Under the pieces are notes generated by a model that saw only the letters and a list, made by a program, of their open reading frames with translations, was not told where the DNA came from and made no database searches. Positions 38,545-54,620 of a DNA stretch of 64,000 nucleotides are shown here, one piece after another (position 1 is the stretch's first letter; each line of letters begins with the position of its first letter). The DNA comes from Purshia tridentata (lineage: Eukaryota > Streptophyta > Magnoliopsida > Rosales > Rosaceae). The position numbers were made by a program, and so were the translations under genes. The stretch is taken from assembly GCA_003254885.1 (NCBI GenBank), contig QANT01008368.1:55290-119289 (forward strand), in the 5' to 3' direction.

Positions 38545-39558
38545 TTAATGTTTAAAGGTGATCATTAATGGTAATTATTTTTGTTGGGTACAAATTTATT
38601 TGTTAATTTCTTTCAAAGCAATAAAAAGTGATGTCTTTTCTTGTGGTTGTGATGTTAGAAGTATGGATATACAGGATACTTCATAAACATTTAACCAATT
38701 ACATTCGCTAAACCGAACCGATCAAACTAAAATCACTTATCGGTTCATAAGTTCATAACTATTTATGAAATAAATAACAAATATTTTCAGTTTATAAATC
38801 AAACCAAATCACTATTTGAGATTGAGATTAAGTGCACTATTTAAATTATTTGTAAATCACTTGGACCGAACAAAACCGAATAAGGTTTAATATTATCATA
38901 TCCATTGTATATTTATTTTCTCTCATCTCAAACACCATTTTTTATTTATGAAGGATCATTTAAAGATTCACAAATTATAAAACATGATTATCAAGACGAC
39001 ATTTAGCATTGCTTTGTTTGGATAGGTAATAAAAGAATCTACTATTGTCCTAAATCACCTAACATATCAGGAAATTTATTTCTCATAAAGCTGATCATCT
39101 AAATAATATACAGCCAAAAGATTTTCCAAATCATCTCATCCAACAATGACAACAATTTCATTGTCATAAAAAGATAAAAAGAGAGGCTTGAATCAGTGAG
39201 TAGAACAAACTTGAGCAGTCGAGCACACTCCCTACTTGAGAAGTCTCTGTGCTTCTTCTCTCCTCCTATACAATAAAGTGAAACCAACTGTCACAAGAAA
39301 TTACATAAAGCTTTTCAGTAATTGTTGAAAATATACCTCTATATATCCTCCACAGCTTGTTTACAACATTGGATCTGAATTAGTTCTAGATCAAACAGGA
39401 AAGCTCTCATGTTTTCATGGCCACAATAATAAAGCAAAGAATAGTCACCAAATTCCACCTTTCAAAGTTTAAAAGGTCCAAAACTTGAGGCTCTAAAAAA
39501 CATATATCGAACACTCAAACTCAATAGGCAAAATTATCAGTCTTGCTACCATGTTTCC
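38389..39558. other. Intergenic spacer
   Basis: It contains a (GA)n tract at about 38512-38540, possibly in the promoter of the CPSF-A-domain gene, then AT-rich sequence. No gene or clear repeat was recognised up to the eIF3c pseudogene. Confidence 0.5.
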
Positions 39559-41840
<2,282 letters not shown>

Positions 41841-42100
41841 TGCCATTCTCTGTTTGGTGTACACGAAACGGGTCCGAAGATCAGCCTAAAGTTTATCTTC
41901 CTGTTCATTCCAAGAAAAACCTAGTTCATTGCATATTATTTTGGAAACAAAATCAACATGAGAGCGAATTGAATCAATGCTATGCATGTGGACGATGAGA
42001 GCTTCCAAGGAGAGTGTTGAGGGTCGGGCTACAAAACGATTAGAGAGATCAAGAGACTCTATTCACTATCCTAAATTACTAAGTTCACCATTTTTAAGCC
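41841..42100 (-). other. Non-eIF3c sequence fused upstream of the pseudogene
   Basis: Upstream of the eIF3c-like part, the minus strand is nearly open in one frame (for example LEALIVHMHSIDSIRSHVDF and LGFSWNEQEDKL, one stop, then [14 protein letters not shown]) and leads straight into the eIF3c frame. It does not resemble eIF3c at this position. It could be an exon remnant of another gene joined by the duplication, or chance. I do not recognise it. Confidence 0.35.
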
Positions 42101-42332
42101 ATTCAACAATAGTCTTATTAAAATTTTTGTGTTATTTAAGTGACTAACTACTAAACCCTTAATACTATTTTGTACTATTCAATAATAATCTACCGAAATA
42201 ACATAAATATTTCGATATATTATTATCGAATAATTTAAGGATAGTCAATTTAATAATTCATGATGGTCAAAATAGTTTGGGCTAAGGTTTTTTCAGAATC
42301 CGAACTTTTTTGAGAAAAGTCTGGACATTTAG

Positions 42333-42414
42333 TGGGCCTTGAATTAATGGCCCAAGACAAAGACAGAACCATCCAATTCCAAAACGAATTTGGGAATCTT
42401 AAACGTGGGCCCAC
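42333..42414. promoter_or_regulatory. TGGGCC (site II) cluster before the ubiquitin-RUB gene
   Basis: TGGGCC occurs at 42333-42338, as its complement at 42349-42354, and in the palindrome gtgggcccac at 42405-42414, within 250 bp of the start codon. Such site II elements bind TCP factors in promoters of plant growth and translation genes. A TATA-like tatatat (42531-42537) and aaaccctaa (42562-42570) complete a plausible core promoter. Confidence 0.5.
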
Positions 42415-42530
42415 ACTTTCTCAATTTCCGAAAAAAAAGGACACAAAAGAAATAAAATAAAGAAATAATACCCCTCTGCACTTGTTCCCTTTTTATCTCT
42501 GTTTTCTTCTTTTGACAATCGCTCTCTTGA

Positions 42531-44118
<1,588 letters not shown>

Positions 44119-44310
44119 ATAGTATTTCATTGGTTCCTGGCAAAATCTTTTGTTCAGGCTTTGTTGAGTCTTGATACTCGAAAACATTGGAGTTGCATGT
44201 TTTTTGTTGATAATTGAAAGTACATGGCAGAAAACTTGTTTTAAGTTGGTTAATGTGGACATAAGTATATTGCTGTTATATACTTACAACCTTTTTGTGA
44301 CATCTACTGT

Positions 44311-44356
<46 letters not shown>

Positions 44357-46400
44357 TTCTGTGTTTGAGATTTATTGTAGGCAGTCATATTCTGCTTTGT
44401 GAATTCCCCACCCGATGAATTTTGTTTCCACTGAAAAATTGAATGATATTTTTGAGGAAGTGGGCTTGGATATTCTTCGGTTTGTTTATGAAAATTATGA
44501 TGCATCTTAATTACCCAATTCCTGTTTAATGGGCCCTATCAATAAATAACCAACATGCACTAAAGAGAGCCCAGTTTATTTCTATTATTTTAGAAATATT
44601 TTTAAAAAATTATTGTAATTGTTGAAAGGCTTCTTTTAAGGAACTCAATTCTTTTTAAAAGAAATATTTGAACTAATTCGTGTGAAATTATGAGTTCGAA
44701 AAAATAAAAAAAGTTAAAAGGGATTTATTGTAAATTTTCTATGAACATTTGAAACTCGATATGTTCATGTTTCTTCTAAATAAAAAGATATGTTTCATGT
44801 TCATTTTGTTGAGGGAAAAAACGATTTCGTCCGTGTCACCCTGACACCCAAGTTTTATATTGTTTGTAATTTTATGTTTGGGTGATTGAAATACTATCTT
44901 AAGAGTTTTTAAGGACTTGTTTGACACTGTTTCTTAGAAGCGCTTATATTTAGTAGCGCTTTTACTAGAAGCACTTCTGCAAAAAAACATATACAAATTT
45001 TTACAAAAATTCTAAATAATTCATGCAAAAGCACTTGAAGTGCTTCTTGATAAAAACACTTTTCATGTGCTTCTCAAAAAACCCTTTAAAAATACTTTTA
45101 TAATCCAAAAACACTTATATATATTTCTATCAAACGCTACTAAAAGCGCTTTTACTAAATTGAAAACGCTTTTAGCAATTTTAAAAGCACTACCAAACAA
45201 CCCTTAAAACTAATTTCGTTTTAACATATTTTGAAGCCCATGTTTGGTTTTCCACAGTTTCATGTCATAATAGAACTAAGATTTTTTAATGTAATCTAGT
45301 TTGTTTATGTTAGAGAGCTGCTCTTCTTTGTGAGAGATTAAGAGAATCCTATAAGTTAAGAGATGATTTGCAAGCTTGAGAGATTGGAATTCTCTATTGA
45401 GAATTAGGCTAAGACAAGATAGATTATCTAAGGCATCACAGTGGTTTTGTGAGTGTGATAGTCATTTGAGAGTCATAGAGTGAAAGAGATTATTTCCTCT
45501 TCGATTGTAATCTTTTTCATCTCTCGTTAGTTTGTTGTGTACGTAGTCCAATCTTAGATTAGTGTCTCATTGGCAAAATAATTCATATTTAAATTTAAAG
45601 ACCAAAGTGAGACACTTAAGAACATGAATGTAATATAATAGTTGGCTAATTCATGTATTTTCTTCAAAGGCCTGTGAGGGCCAACTCTTTGTGACTTGTG
45701 ACATGTGGCCTTTGGGTTTTCCATGATCTAAAGCATGACTAAAATACTTGTGACTATAGTTTCACCTGATCAGTTTTGTCAGCTTAGCACACTTCAGTAC
45801 ATGCCCAATGGAAGTTTCAATGCTGAGAACAAATTTTAATTTTTTTGTTTGAAGGGATGGGTGAATATCTTTCAAAAGGAAGACCTCAAGCAACCCTTAT
45901 CTTTAGGACACCAAGGATGAATTTGCATGCAGAAATATGAGAATATATAACTCCCTTCAAAAACCACTTCCAAGTTTTGGTTATGAATTTTAGCATTCTA
46001 TGCTTTTAGTTGTTGATGAGACCCATAAGAAGCAAGTTAGTGTTGAAAACACATACACAAGCTGTTATTAAGATTTTGGGGGATCTGTAAGCCTGCATTT
46101 GCAAAGCATGGTAAGTTGGTAACCATCTTCTGCATATCATTTATCTGTTACATATAGGACTATTATTACATTCAGATCTCAGTATGGAAGCCATGAATCT
46201 AAACCAAAGGGTCCTTCAAGTTCAGTGCAAGAAGAAGCACTCAGGGGCTGGAAAGGATCTCTCTCTCTCTCTCTCTGAAGAGCAGTTGAGTCCAGCGTCT
46301 GCACAAATGTTCCAAAAGAATGCAAAACAATTCCTATAGAATCTTCTCTCTATCCCAACTTGAAATCACTGTTACAGATGATCCTTTCATCTAGATAGAG
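44119..46400. other. RUB 3' UTR and intergenic spacer
   Basis: The 3' UTR contains a (CT)n tract at about 44313-44352. A foldback element is at 44916-45207. The remainder is AT-rich, with a short (CT)n at 46258-46276 near the 3' end of the IQM gene. No further gene was recognised. Confidence 0.5.
44916..45207. mobile_element. Foldback MITE rich in AAGCGCTTTT motifs
   Basis: The left end aaggacttgtttgacactg pairs imperfectly with the right end (complement: aagggttgtttggtagtgc). The interior repeats agcgctt and aagcactt in both orientations. This is the pattern of common plant hAT-type MITEs. No target-site duplication could be confirmed, so the superfamily is uncertain. Confidence 0.6.
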
Positions 46401-49328
46401 TCAGCCTATGGTGGTGGGTCGCTTGCTCTTGGCACTTGAGGAAAGGCCATGGGGAATTCTTCCAGGAGTTGTCTCTTTACATAAAGAAGATGGAGCTAAA
46501 TTAAACCGGGGGCTTTTTCCTGTTATTCTCGGAGACAAGTTGGCTTCCTCTAAGACCCGCAATTGAAGCTCCGAAGGATAATCCCTCATGCAACCAATCC
46601 GAGGTCCAACTCCTGTTGTCCATTTACTAGTTAATTGCTGAGCCAACTGATATGACATCATTCCTTTATGTGAATCAATCCTCTGCATAATCTTTTCTTT
46701 TGGGACTGGCGTTTTAAATTCTTCAAATTGGTCTTCATCAAACAAGTTTAGTTTACAAATCATGAAATCGTCTTCTGTTAAGAATGACTCTTCAGCTGTT
46801 TCGTAACCATTATCGGAATCAGAATCTGGAAAGTACTCACGACAAGTTATTGGAAGTCCTTCCTTGAAGATGTCAAACGCTTCATGCTTTTGTGGTATTT
46901 TAAGTTTGGCTATCTTTGAGCAGAATCTTGAAGGTAATCTTGACAGAAGAGGATTATGATGTTCTTCAGAATAAGAGTCCTCATTTCTCAAATCAGTGCT
47001 CTCTTGCCCTGAGACTTCAGCATTTGTTGTTCCAGTATCTTTAGATGAGTCTGATTTTAATGGGCTGTTTCGAACTGCAGCTTTGCTGCTCTTTTTGAAG
47101 AGGAATCCTGCTTCTTCATCATCACCTGGAGTTTTCTGAAAATTAAAAGAGAGTATACATTAGTGATTTACTATGTTTTCCTATCAATAATATATTACTA
47201 TTTCTTTAATGAGTGCAGTATCTGCTATGAACTTGGAAACATTAAGTTTTATATAGGGAAGAGAGGATTTCTACTAGCTCCAAGCGTGCATTAATGTTGG
47301 ATGATGCATCTCATAAACCATGATATGTAGAAATATAGATTTTTATGGGTAGCAGATAGTAATATCTTGAATTAACATAATCGAAGTTTGCCGGATTTAC
47401 CTTTACATTGGTGAGATCTACATTGCGTTCCGTAAGGAACATAATGAATTCCTGAAAATTTTCCTCTGTTGGGAGATAATGCCCACTGTGAGGCCAAACT
47501 GACTGTTTGAGTTAAACAAGAACAAAAGAGAAAGCATTAGTATCATATAAAACATAATCACAAAGGCATTTGAAGGATTCAGTCTACTCTTTCATACCTT
47601 TAGAATTCCTTGTTCCACTACTAATCTTCCAGCAGACAATGTGGCACCGCCTGCCAAGAAACTCGAATGTTGAAATGTACCCTTGCTCTTCTGTCCAATA
47701 TACAAGGTCTTGGATGTGCTGAGGACAAATATCCACTTAGTATCTTTGGTTTCACCTGTTGTATCAAGAAGTTTTCCACTCTGCTTGTAAATGAACTTCC
47801 CTTCCTCCACTAAAACTTCATAATCCTCTCTTTCTATCTGCACAATGAAGCAACAGTTATCAGTAAATGGGTTCTGTTTGAACTAAAATTTTTATGGCAA
47901 CTTGCTTCATTCTTAAGGTTTGGGGTTAGGAGATTGAAAATACCATGGTGAATAGGTTTATGGACATAATTCAAATTCAAATTCCATGGTGAGAAGATAT
48001 TATTCCTTCAAGAAATCATAATGGAAGATGAGGCTCACCGGGCCAAGATACTTGATGCATTGTTGTTGAAGCTTTGAACGAAGACATGCCTCATGGCTGA
48101 CTTCTTTTCCATCTCCTATATCAAGCCTGCATTTTTCAGAAATAAAATTTGTATAGTTAAATAGGTGCTAAAGTGTAAGAACATTGTATTGTGCCCACCA
48201 CTGGCTGTGATCAAAGAGCATTTGTAATTGTTTTGTACGATGTTCAAGATTACATACCAGTAGAAGAATGGCTGATTACTATCGCAATGAAGCCATTTGG
48301 CATAATAAAAGTGAAGATTATGGCCATAGCGATGTCGAGGATCAATCTGTCGATAGGAACAAGATTAGGAATCCATAAACAAAACTTAGTAGTCTGATTT
48401 TAAGGTATTACGCAATAAGTACAGAACTTACTGCCTCAAGCCAATGCTGCAAAGCAAGTTTACGGGCCTTTTTATCCTTAGACAAACCTTTTCCCACCTT
48501 CAAAAAAGGTGCAAAAGCAAAATTCAGAACCATAATAGAGCAGTACAGAAGTACACATCAAAGAGTTTAATGCTGACCTTGGCAGCTCTTGTTCTTGCTC
48601 GAGACCAACGAGAAATAGCTGTCTGAGGTTTCTCAATGTCAAAAAATGATATAGAGCTCCGCTTTAGTTCAGCGAAATCTAGCAGCTTCCACCTACAATG
48701 TGAGTTACCAAAACATAAATCTAACTCTAACAACACAAGAATGCAAAGAAGGGATATGTAGACAAGAAGTGAGCATAAAAATTTTCCATTTCCTTTCAGG
48801 TTTGAGAACAAAAAATAGAGTATTTTATATGCTCTTAAAATTGCAAATAGAAATTAATACATACCATCTCTGCTCTGCAACAATTGCACAATCTGCTAGC
48901 TGTCTCCTCGTGCGGAAACTTTTATAAACTTTCTGCAACTTCAATGCAGCCTGGTATCTATATTTTCCATGCTCCTTGCGCGAGTTATCTGATCCAGACA
49001 GCAATTGGTCTCCAGTATCGTGGATCACAGAGCTTGCTGCTCTATCAGACACATTGTTTTCCATTTCTGCACAAGGTGTTTTAGCTAACTCCTCAGTATC
49101 TAACTCCCTCACTTTAAAGCTAACCGGTTCTTCAAGTGTCATCTTTTCTGAAACAGGTGACTTCATTATGGTGGTTGGTTCAGAATCACAGCTATTCAAG
49201 CTTAATGACAGCAATGGCTTCCTCTCTTCTTCTTTCGTAATACTAACTGGCCTCACAAGAGCAGCTCCACAATAATTATCCAAATCATCAAAATCAGAAA
49301 GTGGGCAGGATACTGGAAACCCCACCAT
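46401..49328 (-). CDS. IQM-family calmodulin-binding protein
   Basis: The exons are 48865-49328, 48578-48692, 48432-48497, 48258-48346, 48039-48126, 47598-47837, 47401-47502 and 46401-47135. All phases agree and give 632 aa. The N-terminal ~120 residues are acidic and low in complexity. One IQ motif follows at residues 127-144 ([18 protein letters not shown]), the expected site for Ca-independent calmodulin binding. Then comes the conserved IQM core ([90 protein letters not shown]). The C-terminal tail holds [17 protein letters not shown] proteins act in calcium-linked stress, stomatal and reproductive responses; the specific role here is unknown. Confidence 0.94.
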
Positions 49329-52300
49329 TTGACCAAAAAGGGATTATATAAATTATACAGATAACCAAGATCTTAATCAACAAGATCTATGGGGTCTCTT
49401 TACCTGTGAAAATGGAACAAAATGTACAGAATTAAGTATAACAAGTTCATCAAATTCGGTATCCATGAAATGCAGTAAAATTAGAGGGTATCAAGTATCA
49501 ACACCAATGTTCAATATCATGAATGGAGGTCTACCATTGGATATATGGACATTACATCCATTTCCTCCCCATTCCTGCTTTTATACAATCTAACCATGCT
49601 TCCTCAAAAGTCATTTTATGATATCATGCAAATTGCAAAGGAGCCTTTAAATCAACACACTAAAATGGGTTATACAAAATTTACAACTTTTAAATTTGAA
49701 AATATCAAAGGCCTAAAATCAGGAACACATATCACCAATTCCTCAAATGCATTGAATGCAAAAACACAACAACTATATGTACATCGCCAATCTCTTCCCA
49801 AAGGGCCATTGTGCCACTTCCATCGCATTATTCAATAAAATAAAAAAAAATCAAGAATCACTCGCAAGAAAATATCTTATAAATTCCATCAAACTAATTT
49901 TTATAAGAGGTAAAGTAGCAACAAAAACATGAAGAATAAGAAAAAAACTATAAGACTAAAATGAAGGGTGCACAAAATAAGTCTTACCTTAATCAGAGAC
50001 AAAATGAAAGCAGAGAAAGAAGTGATTTGAGACAAGTATGAGGAGAGAGACAGCCAAAGAAAGGGAGGAGAGAGACAGCCAAAGAAAGGTAGAGAGAGAA
50101 ATATGGAGAGAAGAATGAATGAAATGGCCAAATGGGGATTGCAAGGTAATGATGGGAGAGAGACCGGAGGATGTGGGGAGGGTGAAGTGGTTCTATTTGT
50201 TTTGTTAAGGTTCAAAGATTACAGAGTGGCTTTCATTTCATGGGCTCCTCTCTCTCTTCCTCAGAGCTTTTTTTTTTTTTTCTTCTGATTCTCTCAGCAC
50301 CTATAACTTGGCTCCATGCTATTCTTGCAACATATATATATATATAGAAGCTAGATAGAGAACTTCTAGAGAGAGAGAGAGAGAAAGAGTATATAATAGG
50401 ATCATAGCTTCCAAACACGTGTTATTGACCACAAGAGACAATAGTGTCCCAGTATTTTTCTTTAGATGAAAAAACAAAAAATTGTTTGAAGTACCCTCTT
50501 TTGTTTGAGTTTCAAAAGTTTTGTCATTGGGTCTCAGACATAAATTTCTTGAATTTAAATCATTGATTCGATTGAATATTGTGTGGATTAATACTCATAA
50601 TCCTAACAACAATTACCTTACCTAAATCTATAATGCTAGTGTCCTATATATCATGCTAGTTCTATATATAAGCACATCAATCTAAACCCTAAAAATATCA
50701 TGTAAGGTTTCAAATTTATTGTATTGTTTCACTTTACCGGACATGGTTCTTCTTTTTATTTTTTATTTTTATTTTTATTTTTTAGTGTATAATGTATAAA
50801 TGTCATATAAATTATCATATAAGTAGTATGAAATTATAGTATAGAAATGTGCTAAATATAGCATTACTATTAATTGATTACAATGCATGCAAGTTGTGGA
50901 TGTCAAAAGAGTTGAAATATTTTAAAATAAAAGATAAAATAAAATCTAACATTGGGTTAACTTAATTTTCCATTTTAGTGAACTTGACGTTAGCTCATTC
51001 AAATATTTGTCTTATCTTTTCACTTCTCACAAGATTAATTCCACGCATTTTAAGTTATTTATGTAAGTTAATAATTAGTTTGAACTTTTAAAATTTAGTG
51101 TTGTTTATTAGAGTTATGGTGTACTACAAATTATGAGTTTTTCTTTTTTTGATTAATCAACTGGCATTCAAATAGTTACCGACAAAAATTATGGGTTCGA
51201 AACTTCGAAACATTCAATCTTCATTTTTCATTTCTTTATTAGTCTACAAATTAGAGAATGAGACTCCACCTATATATTTTCTCCCATAAATTAAATTTTT
51301 TGAATTCAATAATGGTCGTAAAATTAGTGGAACATAACATTATAATTGATAAAGTTGGCCAAAAAAAAACCTCGCGGACTTGAAAACGACCTTTAAACTA
51401 CATATAAATAGAATAATAACCCACATAATTGTCGGTTCAGCAAATACAAGTTTCTCTGCAAATTTGGTTGGGAGTTGGGACACAAGAATTAATATTGAAT
51501 CACCATCATAAATAGTCATTATAGAAGTCGAGTGGCTGCAAGCCTGCAACTAATCAAATTAGTTTTTGTGGCTAATTAGGATTTAGCTGAACTAATGATG
51601 TTATAGTATATTTGGGCAAGATTAGTGACCTGAGGGAACTCTCGAATTTGACAAATGTATAAGTTTTCAAATTTATGTTTTATCTTTCTCATCCTTCTTA
51701 AGACAATTCCATAAGAACGTGTGTATATAACACAATGCTGACATAAACACATGAACTGGCTGCAACAAATCTCAATATCATATTGACACTGTATCAACAC
51801 TCTGTCGGATATCTACAAATGTTAAAATTTGCGAATGTCTTTTTTAGAGAAAATTCCTATATATATAATCCTTGCACCCAAAAAAAAAAGAAAACCATTC
51901 TAATCCACATATTCATGCTTGATATATCTGTCTGACAAGAAGAAGCAACCCTTATATATCCACCTAAATATTAATTTTCAATTTGATGCAACATTTGGTT
52001 GTTGTGGTTGAGGTTCTCATACTACCCAGCTCTACATCGAAGTGTAAGAAATTAATTTCCCACTAAAACAACAACTTGTACTTGTAAGCAATAAATTGCC
52101 ATCGCCAACTCCTTAAATGCTTAAATAAATGCACATGCAAATCGGTCACCGCCGCTATGCATAGTTCACTCAAGGTATAATATTCAATATATTTTTTCTT
52201 ATTGTATTTCACTGGGTATAATATTCTTTTTCTTATTATTTTAAACGTGCCTTGTCTAGGGGCTTACTATGCCCACGCGCACAAACACCATGCCCCTATC

Positions 52301-54620
52301 ACTTTTGACTTGTGTTGGGTTTATTAATAATAGAGATTGTAATTTTTTACAAAATACTATACAAATTTGGCACGAAATTAGTAAATTTGAATTGATAATA
52401 TTTTCTAAATTTAAATATAAGACGACTACTAAAAACTAAAAACGAATAGTAAAAGAGTCATGTTAGTTTTAAACATGTGTAATATGATTATAACATTAGA
52501 ATTACGTTAAAAGTATTCATAAAGAAAATAAATTACTTTTCTTATTTTTTAAAATATATTGTATGAGTTATTGTATACTTATAAAGTTTTATGTTTTGTT
52601 TTATTAATATCATATTTAAATATATTTTGTTTTATATGTGATGCATAGACAATACTTTTGGTTTAAAAATAAAAGAAAGTTATGTTTAAGTTTGTGATGA
52701 CAAAATCAATCCGAACATGGTACAATCATAAACGTGTTGACTCCGACACGAATTATCACACTTAATCATAATTGGACAGTGCATCTCACGCGCTAGCTGT
52801 AACAAGAAGTGGATATCTATCAGCATCGAAGAACTCCGTACAGCTACTACGTACACACTGCCGTACGGCATGTCTACGTGTTTGTTTGCATGGATTTGTG
52901 GACCACCGCCAGTAGCAGCTGGACAGCAGAGCTTTCCATATTTATAGGGTACGTAGGATTTGTTTTGGATTAGATTATGAATTGACCAGCTTTGGCTTTC
53001 CGCAAAAGTGCTTTTCAACCCAGACAGAATCTATTTAAATTTGTTTTGTTTTTTCCAGGTCCTACGCGGTTCCACTTCTAATTTCAAAAGCACCGACACA
53101 CAGGAGTGCGGGACTTCTGGACGCGTAGTCGTTGAGTGATAGACTCGAAGTTGGTGTAGCCTTGTAGCTGTTAAAAATCAAAATAGTAGTGAATTTATAT
53201 AAAGAAAATAAAATTATTTAGACTATCTTTAACTTATTATTCCTTAATAATAATGTTATTACATCAGTCTTATTTTTATTAAATAGATAATCTACATAGG
53301 TGGTCAGTTAAAATAATTTCAATAATATTATATTTATAAAAAATAGTGTGTTTTTGACAAAAATGTAAGTTTGTGTAGTTGGGTTAAAGTAACGTACAAG
53401 AAGAGTAGGTGGCTCAATCACTCCCTCACTACTCACTGCCAAGTCTTTGAGGAATGACTAGAGAGCAACTTTTGTTTTTTCGGGAGAAAATTAAGCTCAA
53501 AGACATATGGAATATAATGAAGTATAATAAAAATTACAAAAATGTAAGTGAATTAAAATTAATGTATCAATATTGGCATGATAGTGCTATGTATCACTTA
53601 ACCACTCATCGATATATAATTTGACGATCTTTATTGCCTTTGTGTATATATAATGTGGTAGTGCTATGTATCAATTAATAACTCATCAGTCATCAATATA
53701 ATAGGTACACATTAACAATCATATTAAGTGTTCAGAAACTATAGCCCTTATAGCATTATTGTGTTAGTAAAATTGTAGAAATAAAGTTGAAACAAAGAAA
53801 ATGGATTAGAGACTTTAGAATTATTGGTTTAGGTTTTGACTCGTGAGAAAATTGTAAGACAACTTGTATGATAGCGATCAACTAGTCAGCATGCATTTGC
53901 AACAAATTTCTTGAATATATATATGTCTTCAATTCGTTGGAGTCGACAACCATGTTTTAATGATATTTTGAATGCTACTTTAATATCATTCTATAAGGCT
54001 CACCAACTTTGTCAAACCAAAGAGACCTACCCTCTCAACCAAAATGTTACTCAGTCAATGGCCTTAGGCTCATAGCTTGGACAAAGAGGACTAGTTCAAA
54101 TTGGTAGTCAGATAAAGTAAATGATGACTACTACAATTTTCTAATATTTCATTTCCATTTACACTCTTTTGTCACTTGCCACAACTTTTCCCTACCCACT
54201 CTAGATGTCGAAGTTCAAATTCTCTGTTACACTCAAAACAAAAACTTTCCTAATTGGTTTTGGCCAATTTAACCATCCATTTGTGATATTAATATGTTGA
54301 TTTCGAGTTAATGAGTTGGGCCAGAAATTTTAATCTGGGGTATGATAAAGTCATAAAACTAACTTCTAGTTCAGATCTTGTCATGTGGAAGAACAGAAAC
54401 CACAAAGCTCAACAATACCCCAAATCAACCATAACATAATTCTCAAAAGTTCAAAACAATATCCCCGTAATTGTTGCTTTTACTTACCAATTTGATACAA
54501 CAAAAATTTGTAACATGTGAGTATAACATACGCCTAGTTTCTTGCGCCAATATTTACAAGTTGTTGATAATGCACTCTCTCTCTCTCTCTCTCTCTCTGG
54601 ATTCATGAAATAATGAGTTT
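49329..54620. other. Large intergenic region
   Basis: The first ~1 kb is the 5' UTR and promoter of the IQM gene. It is GA-rich on the plus strand (50040-50110, 50370-50390) and has a (TA)n run at 50330-50346. From 50420 to 54620 the DNA is AT-rich with no recognisable gene. A less AT-rich patch at 52686-53110 has a 110-codon minus-strand frame with no known similarity. A (CT)n run is at 54572-54598, just beyond the HST stop codon. Confidence 0.5.

Noticed and set aside
44313-44352. Arg/Glu-repeat open frame on the minus strand
   Set aside because: It is only the translation of the (CT)n microsatellite in the RUB 3' UTR.
52686-53018. 110-codon minus-strand open frame in the large intergenic region
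   Set aside because: No recognisable domain, and the composition is only slightly less AT-rich than the flanks. It has no exon partners and no clear promoter; probably chance.
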